Source: Deltaproteobacteria bacterium (lineage in GTDB: Bacteria; Myxococcota; JACPTQ01). Taken from it: a DNA stretch of 36,728 nucleotides. Under the pieces are notes generated by a model, which did not search any database, was not told where the DNA came from, and was given only the letters and a program-made list of their open reading frames with translations. Positions 15,978-24,110 of this stretch are shown here, piece by piece. The stretch lies in the NCBI GenBank assembly GCA_016192705.1, contig JACPTQ010000002.1, positions 1-36,728 of the forward strand. The letters are read 5' to 3'. Position 1 is the first letter of the stretch, and each line of letters opens with the position of its first letter. The translations under genes were made by a program, and so were the position numbers.

Positions 15978-17134
15978 GGAAACGTCCTCCAGCGCGTGAG
16001 CCGCATGAGCTGTTCCAACAGAAGAAGCGCGAGCGCGGGGAACAAGAACCAGACGTACCGCTCCGACCAGCGGTAACTCGCGATGTCCTCGCGTCTCGTC
16101 TTCTCGAGCTTGTTCAAGATGTCATGAAACGTCTTCTCGAGCGCGCTCTTGTCCTGCGCCTCATAAAACTCGCCGCCCGTTTTTTCGCTCACAAGCTTGA
16201 GGAGTGGCGAGCGCGCTGCGGCCACGTCGGCGCCGAGCGCGTCGCCCTTTCCGACGAGGATTGAGTAGATGCGAATGCCGTACATCTTCGCGCGATCCGC
16301 GCCGCCCTCAGGTGCTTCGCCAAAATTGTGTTCGCCGTCGGTGAGGAGAACGATGACGCGGCTTTTTGCATCGCTGGGGCGCAGGCGATTGACGGCCGAC
16401 GTGATCGCCGCGCCGATCGCAGTGCCGTCGCGCATCGAGCCCGCCTTGTAGCGCCCGAGGATGTCGCTCATCTTGAGATCGCTAAGGATGCGTTGCAAGA
16501 CGCTGTGATCGAGCGTGAGCGGGCAGAGCGGGTACGCCTCGCTGTTAAACGCGACGAGGCCGATGCGGTCGGTGCGACGATCCTTGATGAACGCGGCGAT
16601 GACTTCCTTTGCAACGTCGAGACGGTCTTTGCGTGTTAAGCCACCGGTGCGCGTCAAGTCGACGAGATCCGGTGCCTGCATGGAGCCCGAGATGTCGAGT
16701 GCGAGCGCGATGTCGATCCCTTCGTCGGATTTTCGCTCGATGCCGGAAGTTTGTGGACGTGAGAGCGTGAAAACGAGGCCTGCGAGACCAAGGCCACGAA
16801 GAACCTTTGGCATGAAGGCGAGCCGCTGCGCAAGCGAACGACGCGCGACAGAGAGTGCGGTGACGCTTGAAAACTTGAGCCGCGCGGAGCGTTCGCGCTC
16901 AAGCGAGAAGGTGACCCAAAGCGCAAGCGGGACGGCGAGCAGAAGGAGCAGCGCCGCTTCGCGCTCAAAGCGAAAACCGAACGCATCGCGAACGATCGCG
17001 TCGAGCCCGGCGGCCCAAGCGATGAGCAACAAAACGAACGGCAGAAAAATCGCGGCCGGCTTCAGCCACGGAATGCGGGCGCGCGCGATTTCGTCGAACG
17101 CCAGTCGACTCCGCCATTTCGCGGCGACATTCAC
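15974..17134 (-). CDS. batA: BatA-type von Willebrand A membrane protein
   Basis: 386 residues. Hydrophobic segments at about 27-45 and 60-77 and a weaker one at 112-124 precede a von Willebrand A domain with MIDAS DISGSM (147-152), then VLLTDGEHNFGEAPEG and a C-terminal membrane helix (YVWFLFPALALLLLEQLM). Family members bind a divalent cation through the MIDAS and are thought to form a complex with other Bat proteins at the inner membrane. GAGGAG precedes the ATG. The gap of 94 bp to the upstream gene is the largest inside the bat cluster and holds no gene. The stop overlaps the batB GTG. Confidence 0.92.
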   Translation of the reverse strand: MNVAAKWRSRLAFDEIARARIPWLKPAAIFLPFVLLLIAWAAGLDAIVRDAFGFRFEREAALLLLLAVPLALWVTFSLERERSARLKFSSVTALSVARRSLAQRLAFMPKVLRGLGLAGLVFTLSRPQTSGIERKSDEGIDIALALDISGSMQAPDLVDLTRTGGLTRKDRLDVAKEVIAAFIKDRRTDRIGLVAFNSEAYPLCPLTLDHSVLQRILSDLKMSDILGRYKAGSMRDGTAIGAAITSAVNRLRPSDAKSRVIVLLTDGEHNFGEAPEGGADRAKMYGIRIYSILVGKGDALGADVAAARSPLLKLVSEKTGGEFYEAQDKSALEKTFHDILNKLEKTRREDIASYRWSERYVWFLFPALALLLLEQLMRLTRWRTFP

Positions 17135-17228
17135 GCCCGTATCTCCTCACCGCACGCAAGGCGCCTTTCCCCCGGCGTGATCGCGAAAGGATCCGCTCGC
17201 TGCGGCTCTCGGTAGATGGCACGCGCGT

Positions 17229-18320
17229 TCACAGTCCCCTCGCGGCGGTGCCTTCGGGCGATGTTGGCGGTGGTGGTGGCGGCGGCGACGCCGGGGACTC
17301 ACCCGTGGGCGGCCGATCGGCCGGCGACGCGTTCGCCTGAGTTGCCGGAGGTTCCGGGAGTTCGCGCGTCGCCTCAATGAAAGCGCGCACCTCGTCGATC
17401 GTTGCCGCCCCATCGGCCGCGGTCGGCTTCATCTTCGCAAACTTCACGAGGTCAGCCTCCCCGAGCAGCGATTCGACGGTTGCCATTTGGAGCCCGCGCT
17501 GTGCACCGAGGGCCGCCACGGCGCGCAAAAGCTCACGCGTCGTGCACTCGAGCGCCTCGAAGTGATAACGGTTGCCGAGGTACTCGCGGAAAACGTCGCC
17601 CACGCGAACGTAAAACTCTTTCACCCGCTCGACCGCGAAAAGGTTCTCGAGCTCGATGGCGTCGAGCTTTTCGTAGGCAATTTCGTGCGCAGGTCGGGGC
17701 GGCGGCGCGGGCGCGAGATCGGCACCTCGCTTTCGACCCAAGCGGTACGCAACGCGAACGATTCCCGCGATGAGGAGGAGCGAGCCAAGGGCGATGGCGA
17801 CGTAGAGCAGTGTCCAATTCTCCTCGATAAGATCGAGCGGCGGTCGGAGCGACTTGAGCGCCGGGTCCTTAACATCGGCGCCGATCGTTGGCAGAACCGC
17901 GATCTTCACGCGTTGCACCGCGACGGGCTTGGGTCCGAGAAGCGAAAGCTCGGGCGTCAAAAACGCTCCCAATCGATACGCCGCGATCTTGAGGGTAAAC
18001 GTTGAACCATCCGGCGTCTTCGCGAAATTGCGCTCGAGGATGTCGAAGTCACCCCACTTTTCGGCGCCGGCGACCTCGGGCGGCATAATGTAGGCGGCGT
18101 CAGCGGCGTGTTTCAGCGGAATCGTGAGCGTGATGACGTCGCCAATTTTCACGCTGTCGGCAGACAACGCGGGGCGCACGACGGCTGACGGTGCAACGGG
18201 GGCCTTGCGCCGTGCGGATGCGGGTGCCGGAGTGGTTGCGGAAGCGGCTGCGGATGCGGAAGCGGTTGCGGTTGCGGAAACCGCGGCGGCCAGCGCGAAC
18301 GTGAGCGCCAGATTCACCAT
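17229..18320 (-). CDS. DUF4381/BatD-like single-span membrane protein of the Bat operon
   Basis: 363 residues from the ATG at 18320, which overlaps the preceding DUF58 gene by 7 bp. Layout: signal peptide (MVNLALTFALAAAVSA), a Thr/Ala/Ser-rich segment made by a hexamer microsatellite, a beta-sandwich domain (VKIGDVITLTIPLKHA...WGDFDILERNFAKTPDGSTFTLKIAAYRLG), one membrane helix (LLYVAIALGSLLLIAGIVRVAY) and a cytoplasmic helical domain (FYVRVGDVFREYLGNRYHFEALECTTREL), ending in a Pro-rich tail (SPPPPPPPTSPEG). Proteins of this plan lie between DUF58 and batA in many bat clusters. The exact role is unknown. Confidence 0.8.
   Translation of the reverse strand: MVNLALTFALAAAVSATATASASAAASATTPAPASARRKAPVAPSAVVRPALSADSVKIGDVITLTIPLKHAADAAYIMPPEVAGAEKWGDFDILERNFAKTPDGSTFTLKIAAYRLGAFLTPELSLLGPKPVAVQRVKIAVLPTIGADVKDPALKSLRPPLDLIEENWTLLYVAIALGSLLLIAGIVRVAYRLGRKRGADLAPAPPPRPAHEIAYEKLDAIELENLFAVERVKEFYVRVGDVFREYLGNRYHFEALECTTRELLRAVAALGAQRGLQMATVESLLGEADLVKFAKMKPTAADGAATIDEVRAFIEATRELPEPPATQANASPADRPPTGESPASPPPPPPPTSPEGTAARGL
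18212..18288 (-). repeat. Degenerate GCGGNN hexamer microsatellite in the DUF4381-like gene
   Basis: A run of GCGGAAGCGGCTGCGGATGC-type hexamers on the plus strand (about 12 degenerate units). It encodes the ATATASASAAASATTPAPAS segment behind the signal peptide. The same hexamer class occurs at 35253-35335 and 36148-36300. Confidence 0.75.
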
Positions 18321-19189
18321 CGCCGCGCCCGTCGCAAAAAGAACCCGACGATCGCCTGCACAAACGGCGCGCCCGTGCGCAAATCGAGGGTGTCGCATTT
18401 GAGTTTGCGAAAGAGCTGGTCCCGCGCCTCGCGCGCCCGCTTGACCTCGCGCACGACGTCGTCGCGCACACCCGCATCGCTCGTGTCGATCTGCACGAGC
18501 TCACCCGTCTCCGCATCCTCGACCGTCAACAGCCCGACGTCGGGCAACTCCTCCTCAATCTTGTCCGCCAAAATCACCGGGATGAGGTCGTGTTTTTCGT
18601 GAGCGATGCGAAACGCTTTCTCGTACCCCGTCGCCATGAAATCCGAGATGAGAAACGCGACGCTCTTTCGCTTCGACACGCGCGACAGATACGACAGCCC
18701 TGCGTTCAAGTCGGTGCGCCGACTCACGGGCCTGTGATTGAGCACTTCCGAAATCGTGCGCAGAATGTGCTTCGACCCCTTCTTGGGCGGGACGACTTTC
18801 TCGACGCGATCCGTGAAAAGGATGAGCCCCACGCGATCGCCATTCTTCATCGCCGAAAAACCAAACAGCGCGACCAGCTCGGCCATCAGCTCGGCCTTCG
18901 ATTGTTCGCGCGTCCCAAACCACTGCGACCCACTCGCATCGACGAGCAGCATCACCGTCAACTCGCGCTCCTCGACAAACTGCTTCACGTACGCGTTGTT
19001 CATGCGCGCGCTGACGTTCCAGTCGATGACGCGAATGTCATCGCCCGGCTGGTACTCGCGCACCTCCGAAAACGACATCCCGCGTCCCTTGAAAACCGAG
19101 TGGTATTGCCCCGCGATCTGCTCATTCACGAGCCGCGTCGTGACGATCTCGATCTTCCGAATTCTCTTCAGCAGTTCCTTTGTAACCAT
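18314..19189 (-). CDS. DUF58 domain protein
   Basis: 291 residues, cytoplasmic, with the DUF58 signature GRGMSFSEVREYQPGDDIR followed by VIDWNVSAR (36-63) and a von Willebrand A-like fold with a degenerate MIDAS (LLVDASGSQWFG). It lies directly behind moxR, as in nearly all MoxR-Bat clusters, and is thought to work with the MoxR ATPase. Start ATG at 19189; no strong ribosome-binding site. The 139 bp between this gene and moxR contain a two-armed R1 element that would form a hairpin in the shared mRNA. Its end overlaps the next gene by 7 bp. Confidence 0.92.
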   Translation of the reverse strand: MVTKELLKRIRKIEIVTTRLVNEQIAGQYHSVFKGRGMSFSEVREYQPGDDIRVIDWNVSARMNNAYVKQFVEERELTVMLLVDASGSQWFGTREQSKAELMAELVALFGFSAMKNGDRVGLILFTDRVEKVVPPKKGSKHILRTISEVLNHRPVSRRTDLNAGLSYLSRVSKRKSVAFLISDFMATGYEKAFRIAHEKHDLIPVILADKIEEELPDVGLLTVEDAETGELVQIDTSDAGVRDDVVREVKRAREARDQLFRKLKCDTLDLRTGAPFVQAIVGFFLRRARRW

Positions 19190-19207
19190 TCGCGACGACC
19201 TACCTAT

Positions 19208-19326
19208 AGAAGAGAAACCACAGAGTCACTGAGTTCTGGAGTTCTGAGGAGAAAAAACATTTCTTAACCATTAAGTTTCTCTTTCGGGCTCCCTCGCTCT
19301 GTGTCTCTGTGGTTCCTCTTTTCTTC
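19208..19326. repeat. Two-armed R1 element between moxR and the DUF58 gene
   Basis: Left arm 19208-19233 (AGAAGAGAAACCACAGAGTC then ACTGAG) and right arm 19297-19326 (CTCTGTGTCTCTGTGGTTCC then TCTTTTCTTC) are inverted copies: 22 positions pair with three mismatches. The left arm continues with GGAGTTCTGAGGAGAAAAAA, like the R1 tail in carB and batC. The 63-base interior is AT-rich (ACATTTCTTAACCATTAAG). The right arm ends 2 bp from the moxR stop codon. It looks like a small miniature-inverted-repeat or REP-like element inserted inside an operon. Confidence 0.8.
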
Positions 19327-19328
19327 GT

Positions 19329-20357
19329 TCACGGCACTTCGACGTTCTCAAAAATCCGCTTCACGATCGCTTCGCTCGTCAGCTCCTCGGCCTCCGCCTC
19401 GTACGTCAAGATCACGCGATGCCGCAAAATATCTGGCCCAATCGCCTTCACATCTTCCGGCGTCACGTACCCACGGTGCCGCAAAAAAGCATGCGCCCGC
19501 GCCGCGATGTTCAAGTAAATCGTTGCGCGCGGTGACGCCCCGTACTGAATGTAGTTCTCGATTTCCTTTAGCCCATACTCAGCCGGCCGCCGCGTCGCAA
19601 ACACGATGTTCAAAATGTAGTCCTTAATTTTTTCATCGAGGTAAATCTGCCCGACCACCTCGCGCGCCCGCGCAATCTCCGCAGGCCCAACCACCGCATC
19701 GATTCGCGGCTCAAACCCGCTCGTCATGCGGTCCATGATTTCGCGCTCCTCGTCCTTCGTCGGGTACCCAACCTTAATCATGAGCATGAACCGGTCGACC
19801 TGCGCCTCCGGCAAAGGGTAAGTCCCCTCCTGTTCAATCGGGTTTTGCGTCGCCATGACGAGAAACGGGCTTTCGAGCTTGAACGTCTCTTCGCCGATCG
19901 TCACCTGGTGCTCTTGCATCGCTTCGAGGAGCGCGCTCTGCACCTTCGCCGGCGCGCGGTTGATTTCGTCGGCGAGCACGAAGTTCGTGAAGATCGGCCC
20001 CTTTCGCACCGAAAACGTCGCTTCGCGCTGGTTGTAAATCATCGTGCCGACAAGATCCGCCGGCAACAAATCGGGTGTGAACTGAATCCGCTGAAACTTG
20101 AGCTGCAACGCCTGTGCGACCGTCTTAATCGTTGTTGTCTTCGCGAGCCCCGGCACGCCTTCGAGGAGCACATGCCCGCCGGTGAGCAACCCAATCAGCA
20201 CGCGCTCAAGCATCGCGCGCTGCCCGACGATCACCTTCGACACTTCGGCGAGCAACCGGTCAACGAACGCGCTTTCGTTTCGCACCATCTCGTTCAACGA
20301 ACGTACGTCGCCCATCATTCCACCACTTCGCACCGCGCTTTCGATCGCTTCAGGCAT
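19329..20357 (-). CDS. moxR: MoxR family AAA+ ATPase
   Basis: 342 residues. A chaperone-like AAA+ ATPase that usually acts on von Willebrand A proteins encoded beside it. Walker A GVPGLAKTT, Walker B FVLADEINRAPAKVQSALLE, sensor region MATQNPIEQEGTYPLPEAQVDRF and the C-terminal lid domain are all present, and the length is normal. GGAGG precedes the ATG at a good distance, supporting 20357 over the Met at 20318. It is the first gene of the bat cluster and lies 67 bp behind the channel gene, which runs in the same direction, so an internal promoter is possible but not demonstrated. Confidence 0.95.
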   Translation of the reverse strand: MPEAIESAVRSGGMMGDVRSLNEMVRNESAFVDRLLAEVSKVIVGQRAMLERVLIGLLTGGHVLLEGVPGLAKTTTIKTVAQALQLKFQRIQFTPDLLPADLVGTMIYNQREATFSVRKGPIFTNFVLADEINRAPAKVQSALLEAMQEHQVTIGEETFKLESPFLVMATQNPIEQEGTYPLPEAQVDRFMLMIKVGYPTKDEEREIMDRMTSGFEPRIDAVVGPAEIARAREVVGQIYLDEKIKDYILNIVFATRRPAEYGLKEIENYIQYGASPRATIYLNIAARAHAFLRHRGYVTPEDVKAIGPDILRHRVILTYEAEAEELTSEAIVKRIFENVEVP

Positions 20358-20424
20358 TCGGGAACCTCCAGGATTTTCTGCTGTTACTCGTGTTAACCCG
20401 TGACTTCCGTTGCTTTATTCCAAG

Positions 20425-21948
20425 CTAAAAATTGAAGAACTTCTTGATCTTGTTCAAAAGCGACGACGAATGCGATCGCAGCGCGTCGTCACCTGCGGCG
20501 CCCAACTCCGCCCGCTTCCCCGCAAGCTCAAGCTGTCGCTTCGCGATAACGTCCGAAATCCGACCCGCGATATCCGGCTGCTTCTGGAACAGCTCCGCGA
20601 ACGGCTCCTTGCCGATCATGATCATTTCGCAATCGGTCGCCGCCACAACCGTCGCCGTGCGCCGTTCGCCCGTCATGACCGACATTTCGCCGAAGAAATT
20701 TCCCGGGCCGAGCGTGGCCACGACCGCGCCGCCGACGCGCACTTCAACTTTCCCCTCGGACATCAAGAAGAACGACTCGCCCTCGTCGCCTTCGCGAATG
20801 ATGGCCTCGCCCCGCGCGAAAACGAGACGCCGTGCGGAGTTCGCAAGCGCGTGAATCTCCTCGTCGGGCAAAACTTTCACGAAGTCGATCGAGTTCAGCG
20901 CCTTGATGCGCGCCTGCACGCGCCCCGCGAAAATCTCCTCCTCGGATTTCACTTCGTGCATGTAAACGTTGCGGATCGGCCACGGGATCTCGATTCGCGC
21001 GCGTTTGAAGTTGTACCAAACCGCCGTGCGCACCGCGTTTTCGACGTCGTGATAGCGCCGGAACTCGTCGATCCAAACTTCGATGAGGTACTCGATCGAT
21101 GAATCCCCAAATTTATCGGCGATGACTTTGGGCGGCGGATCCTTTACGACGTTTTCGAGATCCGCCACGGCCGCGAGAATCACGTCTCGCACGCGATTGG
21201 GAGGCACGCCATAATCGACGCCGACGTAAATCTTCCGCTTCATCGATGGCCCAGGTTTTGTGTGGTTTTGAAGCACATCGCGGTTGATTTGGTTGTTCGG
21301 GACGACGACGCGCTCGTTGTCGCGCGTGATGAGCCGCGTCGCCCGCCATGAAACCTGTTCGACGCGCCCGAGGCGCCCCTGAAACGTCACCCAGTCGCCA
21401 ATTTCGAACGGCTTTTCCATCTGAATCGCGAGCCCCGCGATCACGTTCGACAAAACGTCTTGAAGCGCGAGGCCGATGACGGCGGTGAGAATCGCGGACG
21501 TCGTGAAAAGCTGCGTGACATCGACACCCGCATTGCCGAGGATGACGAAAACGAGAACGATGAAGACGACCGACATTCCGATGTCGCGAAAAATCGATGG
21601 AATTTCAATCTTCTTTCGATGCGACAAAAAGAAATCGAGAAAGAGCGACGAAAACGCCTTGAGCGCGGCGTACGCGAGAACAAACATCATCGCCGCTTCG
21701 AACGGCGTCAGTTTGCCGTCGACCTTGCCGTGGTGGTCGCCCGCGTGCGGCAGGAGCGAATCAACGATTGCGAGGATGAGGAAGAGCGCGAACGCGAGAA
21801 TGGCGCGCGCGAGCTTTTTCGCGATGCGATCGTTTTGTGTCTTGAGCCGCGCGAGCACGAGCAGCGGAATGAGCGCGACGCTGACGATGACACCGGGCAG
21901 CGTGGCACCGGAAAACAGGTCGCTGACGAACTTTTCAACAGGTCCCAT
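20425..21948 (-). CDS. MscS-family channel with C-terminal cyclic-nucleotide-binding domain (bCNG type)
   Basis: 507 residues from the ATG at 21948, the first Met before the first hydrophobic stretch. Membrane helices at the start (LPGVIVSVALIPLLVLARL, ILAFALFLILAIV, MMFVLAYAALKAF, MSVVFIVLVFVIL) are followed by the MscS pore helix and beta domain (LFTTSAILTAVIGLALQDVL, MEKPFEIGDWVTFQG, VVVPNNQI), and a C-terminal CNB domain with the phosphate-binding cassette FFGEMSVMTGERRTATV, including the Glu and Arg that bind cyclic nucleotides. This matches the bacterial cyclic-nucleotide-gated subfamily of MscS, in which ligand rather than tension is thought to gate the pore. It is divergent from a stand-alone CNB protein gene. 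The ligand is not known. Confidence 0.9.
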   Translation of the reverse strand: MGPVEKFVSDLFSGATLPGVIVSVALIPLLVLARLKTQNDRIAKKLARAILAFALFLILAIVDSLLPHAGDHHGKVDGKLTPFEAAMMFVLAYAALKAFSSLFLDFFLSHRKKIEIPSIFRDIGMSVVFIVLVFVILGNAGVDVTQLFTTSAILTAVIGLALQDVLSNVIAGLAIQMEKPFEIGDWVTFQGRLGRVEQVSWRATRLITRDNERVVVPNNQINRDVLQNHTKPGPSMKRKIYVGVDYGVPPNRVRDVILAAVADLENVVKDPPPKVIADKFGDSSIEYLIEVWIDEFRRYHDVENAVRTAVWYNFKRARIEIPWPIRNVYMHEVKSEEEIFAGRVQARIKALNSIDFVKVLPDEEIHALANSARRLVFARGEAIIREGDEGESFFLMSEGKVEVRVGGAVVATLGPGNFFGEMSVMTGERRTATVVAATDCEMIMIGKEPFAELFQKQPDIAGRISDVIAKRQLELAGKRAELGAAGDDALRSHSSSLLNKIKKFFNF

Positions 21949-21984
21949 CGGCGCAAAGGATATGGGCGCGCCCCGCGATTGACA

Positions 21985-22165
21985 AGACCCCTTCATCCCC
22001 GGTTAAGCGGTTCGTTCGCTCTCAAGCGTGAGGGTCGACAGGGGCCCGCTTCGGCGCGCCGACGTCCTCGGGTCTGATTTAAGACGTGCGATCAATCCAA
22101 GGTTCAGAGGCAAGCGAAAGCTCGGAGGGCCCAGCCGATATCGCGCTGCAGACCCTGCGGATGCG
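21985..22165 (-). repeat. R2 repeat copy b upstream of the channel gene
   Basis: Read on the minus strand it repeats the carB upstream region in the same order: block at 22160-22099 (matches 119-180 with few changes), the 32 identical bases at 22077-22046, and the terminal motif CCGCTTAACCGGGGAT at 22010-21995. It ends about 50 bp before the channel start codon and points the same way as the gene, as in the carB copy. Confidence 0.85.
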
Positions 22166-22458
22166 CGCCTGCGCGTCGCCCCTGCCGACCCTACGCGAAT
22201 CCAGGCGGACCGCTTTCCGGAGACGTGTTTTCTGGGCTTGAGGGCGGTACGAAGGTTTCACCCGCTGGGTATCGGCTGACGATCGATCGACCCGCAAGTC
22301 TCTCAAGCGCCGTTCCAGGGAAACGGCCGACTTCTGATTGGGCGGGCCGGGATTGGGCAAGCGGAGGCTCGCGTCCGCAGGGGATGAGGTGCCGATGGGG
22401 CGTGGAATTGCCGTTCTCATGATGTTTGATTCAATCTGTGCAGACTCACATTTCATGT
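22166..22458. other. Non-coding region between divergent genes
   Basis: No gene is supported here: the short open frames have no ribosome-binding site, no recognisable residues and poor codon structure. The stretch separates two R2 copies that point outwards, away from each other. Nothing matching a known riboswitch or tRNA was seen. Confidence 0.5.
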
Positions 22459-22552
22459 CAGACCCGAGGACTTCCGCGAGCCGGAGCGAGCCAAAACCCG
22501 ACCGCCCAACGCTGGTCCTGGCCGCTTAACCGGGGATCGGGGACAAGACCCA
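22459..22552 (+). repeat. R2 repeat copy c (partial) upstream of the CNB-aroF genes
   Basis: It starts with CAGACCCGAGGAC, as in copies a and b, then diverges. It ends with CGCTTAACCGGGGATCGGGG (22523-22542), which matches the terminal motif of copy b. Orientation is again that of the downstream gene. It ends just upstream of a good promoter. Confidence 0.7.
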
Positions 22553-22569
22553 CACATTCCCGCGTGGGT

Positions 22570-22598
22570 TTGCGCGGAGCGAGGGCGCCCCTTATAAT
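22570..22598 (+). promoter_or_regulatory. Sigma-70-type promoter for the CNB protein-aroF genes
   Basis: TTGCGC (22570-22575) and a perfect TATAAT (22593-22598) are separated by 17 bp. Transcription would start near 22605, leaving a leader of about 15 nt before the GTG, with GAGAAGG as ribosome-binding site. This is the clearest promoter in the window. Confidence 0.7.
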
Positions 22599-22619
22599 CG
22601 CTGTGGATTCTGAGAAGGG

Positions 22620-23090
22620 GTGACGGTCATCGATTCGGGCAACGCAGACAGCGGCGAACGTGCGGGTGGCGTCGACGAAATCATCTCGAACCATCACTTG
22701 TTTCGATCGCTGGATGACGCAGCCCGTGCGGAGGTTCGGGCGATCGGAGCCGCCGAGACCTTTGTCGCTGACGCTGTGCTCATTCGCGAAGGTGACGCGG
22801 GCGATTCGTTTTTTATTATCACGTCAGGGAAAGTCGAGGTCACAACGGCGGCCAAGGGCCACCCCATTATTTTGGGCATTCTCAAGACCGGTGCTTTCGT
22901 TGGCGAGGTTGGGAGTTTGTCGGGAAAGCCACGGACGGCAACGGTGCGCGCGCTGACGCCGGTTTCGGTCGTGCGGTTTGAACGCGCGAAGTTGATGGCG
23001 GTGCTCGCGCGATTCCCCAAGGCGACGGAGCTGCTGTCGGCCGTGGCTCTCGCGCGGGCACAGGACACCATCTCAAAGATATCGAGGTAA
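22620..23090 (+). CDS. Small cyclic-nucleotide-binding domain protein
   Basis: 156 residues consisting almost only of one CNB domain: FVADAVLIREGDAGDSFFII, SGKVEV, and the cassette FVGEVGSLSGKPRTATVRAL with Glu and Arg in place. There is no DNA-binding domain, so it is not a CRP-type regulator by itself. It most resembles the C-terminal CNB domain of the divergent channel, which suggests a shared ligand. The GTG at 22620 is chosen because GAGAAGG lies directly upstream and a strong promoter precedes it. The stop codon overlaps the ribosome-binding site of aroF, 3 bp upstream, so translation of the two is probably coupled. Confidence 0.85.
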   Translation: MTVIDSGNADSGERAGGVDEIISNHHLFRSLDDAARAEVRAIGAAETFVADAVLIREGDAGDSFFIITSGKVEVTTAAKGHPIILGILKTGAFVGEVGSLSGKPRTATVRALTPVSVVRFERAKLMAVLARFPKATELLSAVALARAQDTISKISR

Positions 23091-23093
23091 ATC

Positions 23094-24110
23094 GTGGTCA
23101 TTGTGATGCAGGAAGGGGTGAGCGAGGAAACCGTCGCTCATGTGGTGGCGGTCCTACGGGGTGACGGCTTCGAGGCGCACCGGTCGGACGGAAAATCACG
23201 CACCGTGATTGGTGCGGTTGGCGTGAACGTCGAGGTCGACCCGCGCAAGTACCAGCTTTTGCCAGGTGTGCACGAGGTCGTTCGGATCACCGAGCCGTAC
23301 AAACTCGCGGGGCGCAAGTTCCAGCAAGAAGACACGGTTGTGCGACTTGGCGATGTGGCGATTGGCGGTCCAGAAGTGGTGCTGATGGCGGGGCCGTGTA
23401 CGATTGAGAGCCTCGAGCAGGTCGAGACGTTGGCGCCGCTCGTTAAGGCCGCGGGCGCGAAGATCATGCGGGGCGGGGCTTTCAAGCCGCGGACGTCGCC
23501 GTACAGTTTTCAGGGCATGGGGAAAGAAGGGCTGCAGATCATTCGACGCGCGGCCGACAAAAACGGGCTCAAGGTTGTGACCGAGGTGATGGACGCGTCG
23601 CAAATCGAGCTGGTATCAGAGTACGCCGATATTTTGCAAATCGGCGCGCGCAACATGCAGAACTACACGTTTTTGAAAGCGCTCGGGCAGACGCGAAAGC
23701 CGATATTGCTGAAGCGGGGAATGAGTGCGACGATTCAAGAGCTTTTGTTGTCGGCCGAGTACATTTTGGCGGGCGGAAATCGCGACGTCATTTTGTGCGA
23801 GCGCGGGATTCGAACATTCGAGAATTTTACGCGCAACACGTTGGACATCAGCGCGATACCGGTTTTGAAGTCGCTGTCGCATTTGCCGGTGGTCGCGGAT
23901 CCGAGCCACGGCACGGGAATTCGCGATAAGGTGCCGCCGATGGCGCGCGCGAGCGTCGCGGCCGGCGCCGACGGTTTGCTCATCGAGGTGCACCACGATC
24001 CCGACCGTGCCCTGTGTGATGGCGCGCAATCGCTTCTCCCCGACCAACTCAAAGCGCTCACCAAGGATTTGAAAACAATCGCTGCGGTGCTTGGGCGAAC
24101 GTTCGCCTAA
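23094..24110 (+). CDS. aroF: 3-deoxy-7-phosphoheptulonate (DAHP) synthase, type I beta
   Basis: First step of the shikimate pathway: phosphoenolpyruvate plus erythrose 4-phosphate to DAHP. 338 residues. The N-terminal 85 or so form a ferredoxin-like domain (MVIVMQEGVSEETVAHVVAV...VVRITEPYKLAGRKF) like that of Thermotoga, which gives feedback inhibition by Tyr/Phe. The TIM barrel follows with GPCTIES, RGGAFKPRTSPYSFQGMG, LLKRGMSATIQE and DPSHGTGIRD, including the metal- and substrate-binding Cys, Lys, Arg and His residues. The GTG start has GAGGT overlapping the preceding stop codon. The last bases overlap the convergent esterase gene by 4 bp. Confidence 0.96.
   Translation: MVIVMQEGVSEETVAHVVAVLRGDGFEAHRSDGKSRTVIGAVGVNVEVDPRKYQLLPGVHEVVRITEPYKLAGRKFQQEDTVVRLGDVAIGGPEVVLMAGPCTIESLEQVETLAPLVKAAGAKIMRGGAFKPRTSPYSFQGMGKEGLQIIRRAADKNGLKVVTEVMDASQIELVSEYADILQIGARNMQNYTFLKALGQTRKPILLKRGMSATIQELLLSAEYILAGGNRDVILCERGIRTFENFTRNTLDISAIPVLKSLSHLPVVADPSHGTGIRDKVPPMARASVAAGADGLLIEVHHDPDRALCDGAQSLLPDQLKALTKDLKTIAAVLGRTFA

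Noticed and set aside
21949-21996. Upstream ATG at 21996 as the channel gene start
   Set aside because: It would begin inside the R2 terminal motif and add a polar stretch (MKGSCQSRGAPISFAP) that is atypical for the family. The Met at 21948 stands directly before the usual N-terminus.
22028-22529. Short open frames in the divergent region
   Set aside because: They overlap R2 repeat copies, differ in frame, and have no ribosome-binding sites or recognisable residues.
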